From: Fidelibacterota bacterium
Lineage (GTDB): Bacteria; Fidelibacterota; UBA8477; JABMPR01
DNA length: 6,243 nucleotides
NCBI GenBank assembly: GCA_030595455.1
Contig: JAUVDF010000062.1
Location: 1-6,243 of the forward strand
Direction: 5' to 3'
The position numbers and the translations under genes are program-made. Every line of letters begins with the position of its first letter. The first letter of the stretch is position 1. Below are positions 1 to 5,650 of the stretch, in pieces. The notes beneath the pieces were generated by a model. It saw nothing but the letters and a program-made list of their open reading frames with translations, did no database searches and was not told the DNA's origin.

Positions 1-458
1 TTGACCCACATTAATGAAATCAAAGTGGTCTGATCGGTAATGCATGCCTGAAGTTCATCTAAATCAATTTGTCCCTGTGAATCAGTCTCTAAATACGTGA
101 CCTGATAGCCCTCTTGCTCCAGCTGTTTACAGCTTTCAAGAACAGAGGGGTGTTCAGTGCGGCAAGTAATGAGGTGCTGTCCCTGTTCTTTGAGGCTGTG
201 GGCTAAGCCAATTATGGCCAGGTTATTCGCTTCTGTACCGCCAGAGGTGAAAATGATTTCACTGGGTTTGCAGGCTATAATTGAAGCCACTTCCTGGCGG
301 GCTTTATCTAAAACGGCAGCAGTAATACGGCCTTTTTCGTGGATACTTGAAGGATTCACGATTTGCTCTTTTAACCAGCCAGCCATATGATCTTGAACCT
401 CTGGTAGGAGGTAGGTAGCTGCGGCATGATCCAAATATATACTTTCAGCTTGCTTCAT
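1..458 (-). CDS. Cysteine desulfurase (IscS/NifS type), N-terminal part, cut by the window edge
   Basis: PLP-dependent enzyme that removes sulfur from L-cysteine as an enzyme-bound persulfide for Fe-S cluster assembly or tRNA thiolation, in the cytoplasm. Translating the minus strand from the ATG at 458-456 gives 152 codons running off the left edge. Visible family motifs are YLDHAAAT (residues 8-15), NPSS with a following His (35-40), the PLP-phosphate loop FTSGGTEANNLA (70-81), and TEH (101-103), whose His matches the one that stacks on PLP in E. coli IscS. QLEQEGYQVTYL (112-123) is very close to IscS from memory. The fragment ends in LISLMWV, just before the usual NNEIG. The PLP lysine and catalytic cysteine loop lie outside the window, so activity and IscS/NifS subtype cannot be judged. 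There is no Shine-Dalgarno before the ATG; the frame stays open upstream to a TAG at 545-543 but offers no ATG, GTG or TTG, so this start is preferred. Divergent from mgtE. Confidence 0.93.
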   Translation of the reverse strand, partial: MKQAESIYLDHAAATYLLPEVQDHMAGWLKEQIVNPSSIHEKGRITAAVLDKARQEVASIIACKPSEIIFTSGGTEANNLAIIGLAHSLKEQGQHLITCRTEHPSVLESCKQLEQEGYQVTYLETDSQGQIDLDELQACITDQTTLISLMWV

Positions 459-571
459 CGTTCGAACATAGTCGAAAGTTGAGGCGGAGGGAATAAAGAA
501 TAATGGTCTGGACCTCGACTTCTTTTCCTCCTTCCTTCTTAACTAATCCGGCTTAATTTCTTCGCAAGCTT
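459..571. promoter_or_regulatory. Divergent intergenic region between the cysteine desulfurase gene and mgtE
   Basis: This 113-bp region must hold the promoters of both divergent genes. I could not pick convincing -35/-10 pairs on either strand; AATAAT at 499-504 is a fair -10 on the plus strand but has no well-spaced -35. It contains a short hairpin-like element (461-476), a purine-rich GGAGGG (486-491), a possible 17-codon reading frame (503-556) and a 22-nt pure pyrimidine run (519-540). It is too short for an Mg2+-sensing M-box riboswitch, which commonly precedes mgtE in Gram-positive bacteria, and I see no such fold. Confidence 0.5.
503..556 (+). other. Possible 17-codon leader reading frame upstream of mgtE
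   Basis: ATG at 503 to TAA at 554-556 encodes MVWTSTSFPPSFLTNPA. GGAGGG at 486-491 lies 11 bases upstream, slightly far for a ribosome binding site but the best Shine-Dalgarno-like match before any start in this window. The frame is the same as mgtE, separated from its ATG by the TAA and five codons. Three of 17 residues are proline, including a Pro-Pro pair. A short ORF here can easily arise by chance, and the overlapping AATAAT may instead be a promoter -10. Low confidence. Confidence 0.15.
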
Positions 572-1945
572 ATGAAAGATCTACACCTACATATTGACAC
601 AGTAAGACGACTCTTACGCCGACATGCTAAGAGAAATCTGGAAAATATGCTGGCTAAACTGCATCCGGCAGACTTAGCTCTGATCTTTCGTCATATTACC
701 ACAGAAGAGATCAATGAAGTCTTTTTAATGATCCCTGATGTTGAGCAGGCTGCTGAGGTGCTTTCTGAGATGGATGAGCACCTGATTGAAGAACTTATTA
801 CAGAAATCCCTATTGAACAGACCATGAAGTTGATGAAGGCCTTATCGTCAGATGATGAAGCCGATATACTTCAACTGCTACCAGATGAATTGGCTGAGGA
901 CATTCTTAATCGTCTTAAAGCCAGCGAATCGGAAGAGCTGGAAACCCTCATGGCCTATCCGGAGAACTCAGCCGGTGGCTTGATGATTCCTGATGTTTTC
1001 TCCCTGCACGAGGATACGAGTGTTGGAGACGCAATTGCTTCTATTCAGACTCAAGATGAGCAGGAAATGGTTTTCTATCTTTATGTCATTGATGATCGGC
1101 AGCACCTGGTGGGTGTGATTTCCCTCAGGGACCTGATTACTTCCAGACCGGAAAAGACATTAGACCAGTTAATGACCACACATGTACATGCCGTTCAGCC
1201 CCTGACAGACCAGGAAGAAGTAGCTCATATTGTATCGCGTTACAACATTCTGGCTGTTCCAGTAGTAGATGCGAGCAACAAACTCATGGGTATTATCACC
1301 GTGGATGATGTCATTGATGTGATCCGGGAAGAAGCCACAGAAGATTTTCTACAGATGGCCGGTGCTGGTCGTGATCGAGATATTCTCATGAAGAGTGCGT
1401 TCTCAAACGCCAAAACTCGCGTTCCCTGGTTATTCGCTAGCTGGATGGGTGGCATGCTGGTAGCTAGCATCATTACTAGCTACGAAGAAACCTTAGGCCA
1501 GGTTCTGGCTTTGATGGCTTTTCTACCAATCATTATCGGTATGGCAGGTAATGTTGGAACCCAGACAGCCACAATCATTGTTCGAGGTATCGCGACTGGA
1601 AGAGTAGAAACAGCAACGGCCCTGCACATTGTTTTCAAGGAACTACAAGTGGGGTTAATGCTTGGGGGTCTTTATGGCCTTCTACTTGGGGGAGCCGGTT
1701 ACGCTTTAGGACAGATAGGGTATATGGAAATTGGTGTTATGACATCCGTTGAGTTGGGTATTACGGTTGGCATAGGTATTATTCTAGCCATGACAACGGC
1801 AGCCTTTGTTGGGGCTATCGTACCAGTAGTATTACATCGTATGAATCTAGACCCGGCAGTTGCTACAGGTCCTTTTGTCACAACCAGCGTCGATATCCTA
1901 GGTGTCGTAGTTTACTTCATCGTAGCTGGCTTTTTTATTCTATAG
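572..1945 (+). CDS. mgtE: Magnesium transporter MgtE
   Basis: Mg2+-selective channel/transporter of the inner membrane, active as a dimer and gated by cytosolic Mg2+. The 457 residues match the family length (Thermus thermophilus MgtE has 450). Domains in order: helical MgtE_N domain with HPADLALIF (about 20-125); two CBS domains (about 135-197 and 199-250); an acidic connecting segment IREEATEDFLQMAGAG (251-266), the family's plug-helix region; and a five-helix membrane domain (about 285-457). The membrane domain carries GNVGTQ (326-331) and NLDPAVATGPF (425-435). Asp441, 17th residue from the end, fits by position and context the pore Asp432 of T. thermophilus. Acidic residues at the N-domain/CBS junction (SSDDEAD, 92-98) are as expected for Mg2+ sensing. 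The start cannot be moved upstream past the in-frame TAA at 554-556; no Shine-Dalgarno is visible. The gene ends 3 bp before the glycosyltransferase gene, indicating co-transcription. Confidence 0.97.
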   Translation: MKDLHLHIDTVRRLLRRHAKRNLENMLAKLHPADLALIFRHITTEEINEVFLMIPDVEQAAEVLSEMDEHLIEELITEIPIEQTMKLMKALSSDDEADILQLLPDELAEDILNRLKASESEELETLMAYPENSAGGLMIPDVFSLHEDTSVGDAIASIQTQDEQEMVFYLYVIDDRQHLVGVISLRDLITSRPEKTLDQLMTTHVHAVQPLTDQEEVAHIVSRYNILAVPVVDASNKLMGIITVDDVIDVIREEATEDFLQMAGAGRDRDILMKSAFSNAKTRVPWLFASWMGGMLVASIITSYEETLGQVLALMAFLPIIIGMAGNVGTQTATIIVRGIATGRVETATALHIVFKELQVGLMLGGLYGLLLGGAGYALGQIGYMEIGVMTSVELGITVGIGIILAMTTAAFVGAIVPVVLHRMNLDPAVATGPFVTTSVDILGVVVYFIVAGFFIL

Positions 1946-1948
1946 AGA

Positions 1949-3052
1949 ATGATCACACTTATCATAAGTATTTTGGCTCTGGCCACCTTGAGCTATGGAA
2001 TATTCACTCTGTTTATATCCAAAGGCTTACTACAAAAACAAAATCAGGTAAACTCAGACAATTCACCGGCTGTCGCAGTGGTTATTGCTGCTCGTAATGA
2101 AGCCCAAAATCTTCCAGATCTGTTAGTAGATCTTGCTGCCCAAGATTACCTCGGGCAATTAGATATCTACATAGCTGATGATCGCTCCACTGATGCGACC
2201 TGGTCAATATTAGATCAATTTGCAAGGAAGCATCCTCAGTTTCACCCGGTCAGGATTACCAATCTATCAGAGCAAATGACCCCCAAGAAAAACGCATTGA
2301 CATTATGCATTAAACAGACGACAGCGGAAATCATTCTAAGCACTGATGCTGATTGCCGGGTTGGTCCGAGCTGGGTCAGCAGTGCTGTATCCCAAATCGA
2401 TGAGGAAGTGGGCATCCTGGTTGGTTATTCACAAGTTGAATCAGTAAATCTTTTTGCAGAATACCAGGCCTTGGATTTTGCTGCGGTCATGGTCGCTAAT
2501 GCTGGTATGATGAACCAGGGCTATACCTGGAGTGGTTCAGGTCAAAACCTGGCCTATCGTCGATCTGCTTTCACTGCCATAGGCGGTTTTAATCCGGTCT
2601 CTCACAAAGTTTCCGGTGATGATGTGTATCTGGTTCAAACCATTCCTGAGAAAACGGGTTTAAGGGCAAGGTTTAACACTGATGTGGCTCATTTTGTACG
2701 CACAGCTCCTATGCCGACTATAAAAGAATTCTTAAACCAACGCATTCGCTGGTCCTCCAACTCCAGGGGTCTGGAAAAGAACAATCCCTTATTCTTCGGC
2801 TTTTTACTGAGTGCCTTTCTCTGTAACTTTATGATTCTGATTGCTGTATTTGCAGGGATAAGTGGAGTCGGACTCTGGTTACCCATAGCTTCAAAATTTA
2901 TGTTTGAAGGACTCGTACTGTTACTCGGTGCTAAAACATTCGGGTTTTGGTCCTTACTTAAATTGTACCCACTCTGGTTTGCTCTGCAACCCTTGTATAT
3001 CACTTATGTGGGACTGGTAGGTTTACGTGGTAAATTTAGCTGGAAACCCTGA
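1949..3052 (+). CDS. Membrane-anchored family 2 glycosyltransferase
   Basis: Predicted to transfer a sugar from a nucleotide-sugar donor to a lipid or polysaccharide acceptor on the cytoplasmic face of the inner membrane. Of 367 residues, 4-24 form an N-terminal membrane helix; the GT-A catalytic domain covers about 41-275, and three C-terminal helices lie near 281-304, 306-330 and 337-357. Catalytic motifs are complete: VVIAARNEAQNL (44-55), DDRSTD (77-82), metal-binding DAD (133-135), GDD (223-225) as the likely catalytic-base region, and QRIRW (264-268), the QxxRW motif typical of processive GT2 enzymes such as cellulose, hyaluronan or poly-N-acetylglucosamine synthases. The protein is shorter than those synthases and has no PilZ domain, so a single-addition lipid glycosyltransferase is equally possible. 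Donor and product cannot be read from the sequence. Starts 3 bp after mgtE and ends 9 bp before the next gene. Confidence 0.9.
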   Translation: MITLIISILALATLSYGIFTLFISKGLLQKQNQVNSDNSPAVAVVIAARNEAQNLPDLLVDLAAQDYLGQLDIYIADDRSTDATWSILDQFARKHPQFHPVRITNLSEQMTPKKNALTLCIKQTTAEIILSTDADCRVGPSWVSSAVSQIDEEVGILVGYSQVESVNLFAEYQALDFAAVMVANAGMMNQGYTWSGSGQNLAYRRSAFTAIGGFNPVSHKVSGDDVYLVQTIPEKTGLRARFNTDVAHFVRTAPMPTIKEFLNQRIRWSSNSRGLEKNNPLFFGFLLSAFLCNFMILIAVFAGISGVGLWLPIASKFMFEGLVLLLGAKTFGFWSLLKLYPLWFALQPLYITYVGLVGLRGKFSWKP

Positions 3053-3061
3053 CCCACTATT

Positions 3062-3787
3062 ATGAAACTGAGATACTTCCTACTTGTCAGCCTGTGTTGG
3101 AGTGCCTTGTCTGGAAAAGAGCTTGAAACGCTTATTGAGTATGAGGTGTCATATCTCGGGATACCACTTCTGGATATGACTTTAAACTGGGTAGAAGATG
3201 ACACCAGTATCTATGTATCTTATGATAACCAGCTCAAACCATTTATTGCCTATTTTCACCCCGTACACAATATCTATCAGGTTCATTTTAGAAATGAAAG
3301 TTTCGAGCCACTCACCTGGTCAAAGTCAGTTTCTGAAGGGGAGATGCATTTCCAGATTAATGCTCACCGATCTAAAAATGGGAACAAAGTGTATTTCCAA
3401 AATGGGGATAGCCTTGATTTTCCAGCTGGAGGGTTTACTGTATTTTCCGCAACCCATTATTTAGCGTCCAAAGCCAGTGATGCTGACTTTTTTCCTGTAA
3501 AACTCCCCATCTTTATAGATGGTCAGGTCTGGGAAGCAAGCGCCAGTCGTTTTGATACTCAACAGCCCCATCCTGATTATGAGTTGGAAAGTGGTGATAT
3601 CCTGATTCAAACTGATCTGCACTATCTTAGTGGTGAGTCGATAGTACCGGTAAATGATATCTTAACCTCAGTCATTGCCACTGAAGGAACGCAGTTTTTG
3701 CTATGGGTTTCTCCTGATGGAATATACAATAAAGCTCAATTTGGTAAATTCCCCAAAGCGGTCGTGCTTAAACAGGTGAGCAATTAA
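3062..3787 (+). CDS. Exported DUF3108-like protein of unknown function
   Basis: A 241-residue protein with a Sec signal peptide: MKLR, then a hydrophobic stretch FLLVSLCWSA, with likely signal peptidase I cleavage after ALS at residue 17. The Cys at 12 is not in a proper lipobox, so it is probably not a lipoprotein. The mature start (LIEYEVSYLGIPLLDMTL, about 24-41) followed by alternating short hydrophobic strands resembles the DUF3108 family, whose members are periplasmic or outer-membrane associated, beta-rich and of unknown role. The segment HPVHNIYQVHF (about 67-77) and FEPLTWSK (81-88) also suit that family. I recognise this by pattern only. It lies 9 bp downstream of the glycosyltransferase gene, so it probably belongs to the mgtE operon. 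Its TAA is followed at once by ATG and 14 further in-frame sense codons (3788-3835), which could be a lost C-terminal extension or nothing. Confidence 0.75.
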   Translation: MKLRYFLLVSLCWSALSGKELETLIEYEVSYLGIPLLDMTLNWVEDDTSIYVSYDNQLKPFIAYFHPVHNIYQVHFRNESFEPLTWSKSVSEGEMHFQINAHRSKNGNKVYFQNGDSLDFPAGGFTVFSATHYLASKASDADFFPVKLPIFIDGQVWEASASRFDTQQPHPDYELESGDILIQTDLHYLSGESIVPVNDILTSVIATEGTQFLLWVSPDGIYNKAQFGKFPKAVVLKQVSN

Positions 3788-3896
3788 ATGATTCAGGAAA
3801 GTGATCATTGGAGTTTGATGCATCAAACGTTTTGAAATGATGGTTCCGTCAGTTATTTTAATTTTTCTAAATCTGGCTACAGTAATTTAAATTTTT
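3788..3896. promoter_or_regulatory. Intergenic region with candidate promoter for the cNMP-binding/permease pair
   Basis: This AT-rich 109-bp gap separates two plus-strand gene blocks and is the only gap among them wide enough for a promoter. TTGAAA at 3832-3837 (one mismatch to the sigma-70 -35) is followed after 16 bp by TATTTT at 3854-3859 (four of six to the -10), which would start a transcript near 3866, about 30 bases before the ATG at 3897. The match is weak and the organism's sigma-factor preferences are unknown. The palindrome listed separately would be centred about 45 bases upstream of this start. Confidence 0.3.
3813..3828. repeat. Perfect 16-bp palindrome GTTTGATGCATCAAAC, candidate operator or weak terminator
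   Basis: The two 8-bp halves are exact inverted copies with no spacer. As DNA this suits a dimeric regulator. As RNA it could fold into a 6-bp stem (GTTTGA/TCAAAC) with a TGCA loop, but the run after it (GTTTTG) is a poor U-tract, so an intrinsic terminator is less convincing. The half sites TTGAT/ATCAA recall the FNR box, but the spacing is 2 bp instead of the usual 4, so this is not a standard FNR site. It lies 26 bp after the DUF3108-like stop codon and 68 bp before the next gene. Confidence 0.45.
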
Positions 3897-4469
3897 ATGT
3901 CTGGGAAGGTCTCCATGAAAGAAAAGTCTAATATCTCCTATCCATTATTTGACAGTTTTAAGGACAAGTTGAGACCCAAACACAGCCAGACACAGATGGC
4001 TCTTTCCCAAGTTAATGTTTTTAGTCGACTCTCCTGGCAAGAGATCAAAATTGTTGAAAGTGCAGTACATATCCGCACTTATACTCCTAATGAACCCATC
4101 TTTCAACAAGGTGACCCTGGCAGTGGGATGTACATCATCATTGAGGGTCGTGTCGGTATTTATCTAGATATTCCTAACCATGAACCAAAATTACTTTCTG
4201 AATTGGGGGAGGGTGACTTTTTTGGTGAAATAGCGCTTCTGGATGCTTCACCCAGAACTGCCGCCGCCACGGCAATGGAAAATTGTACCATCATCGGCTT
4301 TTATCGTCCTGACTTGATGGATATTCTAAAAGTTAAACCAATTGTCGGTGGCAAAATCCTGCTTTCGCTCTCTGAGGTGCTAGCGACCAGACTTCGCAGT
4401 ACTAATAGCGAACTGGTAAAAGTTTCCCGCCTTTTAGAAGAAACGACTGAGACCCAAACGAATGAGTAG
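3897..4469 (+). CDS. Stand-alone cyclic-nucleotide-binding domain protein
   Basis: A 190-residue cytoplasmic protein built around one CRP-type cNMP-binding domain (about 35-145). The core is clear: VNVFSRLSWQEI (39-50), IFQQGDPGSGMYIIIEGRVGI within 68-88, and the phosphate-binding cassette FGEIALLDASPRTAAA (109-124), with Glu111 and Arg120 in place of the residues that contact the ribose and phosphate of cAMP in family structures. Ligand binding is therefore plausible. After the domain there is a helical, charged tail (about 150-190) and no helix-turn-helix, so it is probably not a transcription factor of the Crp/Fnr type. The start is uncertain: ATG at 3897 follows an AT-rich leader, while ATG at 3915 (residue 7) follows a partial Shine-Dalgarno GGGAAGG with 5-base spacing; the domain is unaffected. 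The last 8 bp overlap the permease gene, implying translational coupling and a shared role. Confidence 0.9.
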   Translation: MSGKVSMKEKSNISYPLFDSFKDKLRPKHSQTQMALSQVNVFSRLSWQEIKIVESAVHIRTYTPNEPIFQQGDPGSGMYIIIEGRVGIYLDIPNHEPKLLSELGEGDFFGEIALLDASPRTAAATAMENCTIIGFYRPDLMDILKVKPIVGGKILLSLSEVLATRLRSTNSELVKVSRLLEETTETQTNE

Positions 4470-5586
4470 CCAGGATCCGGTCCAGATTGCACCACAATCG
4501 TTAAGGTTCTTCCATCAGGGTCTGCTTAAGACTCTGATCTATTTTTTCTTGCTGATACTGATTCTAGCAGGGGCTTATAAAGCCTTGCCCTTGGTAATGG
4601 ATGCCGTGTTCCTCCTGGTCATTGCAACGATTTTAACAGCCGTTCTTAATCCCTTTGTAGATCGTATGGAATCCTCTGGAATTCGCAGGATCTATGGGGC
4701 TTTAATTGTCTTTGGCGGAATATTCTCTGTTGTAGGAACGGGGATTGTTAAAGGTATCCCAACCCTCCTGTCTGAGATTGGTAGAATCAAAAATATGATT
4801 CAGCAACAGTCGTCGGCCGATTCTCTGGATACTATGATCAGTGATATTAATACCAAAATTGCTCAGTATATTCCAAATTTCGAGATCAATACTGATACCA
4901 TATCAAACTTGACCAGTCAGTTTTTTGGGCAATTGGGCTCTATTTTAGCCAGTGCACTGGATACCCTGGCAACCATCGTTTTCATTCTGATTATTACCAT
5001 GTTTTTTCTGGTTGACGGTTCCAGAATGATGAAGAGTCTAATTGGCATGGTTCCCAATCGCTATTTTGAAATGTCACTGAATATCAGTTACAAGACCAAA
5101 AAACAGTTAACAAATTTTCTCAAGGGACAGCTCCTGGCGGCGTTGGGTGTGGCCATCCAGTCAATTATTGGACTGACCTTACTAAACGTGGTATTTGATG
5201 CAAATATTTCAGGTGTTTTCCTGATCGGCTCCATTGCTGGAATGGCCAATATGATTCCTTTTGTGGGACCCTTTATGGGGATGGCACCGGCTATTGTCGT
5301 CAGCCTTTTTAATAATTTGGGTGATCCAGTGGCAGCAGCCAGCTACTACTATATTGGTCACATCATTTTGATGTTCCTGGTTGTGCAGATGATTGACAAT
5401 AATGTAATTTCACCGATTGTTGTCTCAGGCTCTATGGAGATGCATCCCTTGACCGTTATTCTACTGATTTTGATCGGTTCTCAGATGGGTATCTTGGGCA
5501 TGTTTCTAGCGGTTCCAGCCTGGGGGATATCCAAAGTGATTGTCCAGGAAGTTTACCATGGTCTAAAAGGGCACCACCTGATTTAA
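4462..5586 (+). CDS. AI-2E/UPF0118 family permease (PerM/YdiK/TqsA-like)
   Basis: Multi-pass inner-membrane protein of 374 residues, a normal length for the AI-2E_transport family. Hydrophobic segments lie near 22-40, 43-63, 77-98, 160-184, 222-243, 247-285, 295-318 and 328-360. A hydrophilic stretch at about 100-155, between the third and fourth segments, is typical of the family. Signature regions are FKxxQ-like FLKGQLLAALG (219-229), MIPFVGPFMGMAPAIV (264-279), DNNVISPIVVSGSMEMHPL (312-330) and GILGMFLAVPAWG (343-355). Members have been linked to export of autoinducer-2 (TqsA) and, for others, to Na+/H+ exchange, so the family name does not fix the substrate; no AI-2 synthesis gene is in view. 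The ATG at 4462 lies inside the end of the preceding gene (8-bp overlap) with no clear ribosome binding site, so translation is likely coupled. The product may be controlled by the upstream cNMP-binding protein; this is inference. Confidence 0.92.
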   Translation: MSSQDPVQIAPQSLRFFHQGLLKTLIYFFLLILILAGAYKALPLVMDAVFLLVIATILTAVLNPFVDRMESSGIRRIYGALIVFGGIFSVVGTGIVKGIPTLLSEIGRIKNMIQQQSSADSLDTMISDINTKIAQYIPNFEINTDTISNLTSQFFGQLGSILASALDTLATIVFILIITMFFLVDGSRMMKSLIGMVPNRYFEMSLNISYKTKKQLTNFLKGQLLAALGVAIQSIIGLTLLNVVFDANISGVFLIGSIAGMANMIPFVGPFMGMAPAIVVSLFNNLGDPVAAASYYYIGHIILMFLVVQMIDNNVISPIVVSGSMEMHPLTVILLILIGSQMGILGMFLAVPAWGISKVIVQEVYHGLKGHHLI

Positions 5587-5626
5587 CTGAACGTGTTATC
5601 TAGACCGGGTCAAACTAAAAGGCTTC

Positions 5627-5650
5627 GATAAGTTCGGTAACGACCTTATC
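5627..5650. terminator. Weak hairpin in the convergent gene junction
   Basis: GATAAG (5627-5632) pairs with CTTATC (5645-5650) across a 12-base loop; an alternative fold adds GGT/ACC inside with a bulge. It sits between the ends of two convergent genes and covers part of the minus-strand stop codon, a fitting place for a bidirectional terminator. The stem is short and AT-rich and neither side has a good U-run (TATTTC on the plus strand, CCTTTT further off on the minus), so termination is uncertain. Confidence 0.25.

Noticed and set aside
157..390. Plus-strand 77-codon open frame
   Set aside because: It is the antisense of the cysteine desulfurase, whose minus-strand translation shows clear family motifs.
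459..571. M-box (ykoK) Mg2+ riboswitch before mgtE
   Set aside because: The region is only 113 bp, shorter than the usual M-box, and I see none of its paired helices.
1240..1881. Two minus-strand frames of 77 and 60 codons within mgtE
   Set aside because: Antisense shadows of a well-supported MgtE coding region.
2689..3003. Minus-strand 104-codon open frame
   Set aside because: It lies wholly antisense to the 3' part of the glycosyltransferase, has no recognisable domain, and the plus-strand frame carries the QRIRW motif and membrane helices there.
3004..3204. Minus-strand 66-codon open frame across the junction of the glycosyltransferase and DUF3108-like genes
   Set aside because: Antisense to two supported genes and without any protein-like feature.
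3198..3464. Plus-strand 88-codon frame inside the DUF3108-like gene
   Set aside because: Out-of-frame shadow; the main frame has a signal peptide and continuous family-like pattern.
3813..3828. Canonical FNR box
   Set aside because: The half sites fit TTGAT/ATCAA but the spacer is 2 bp rather than 4.
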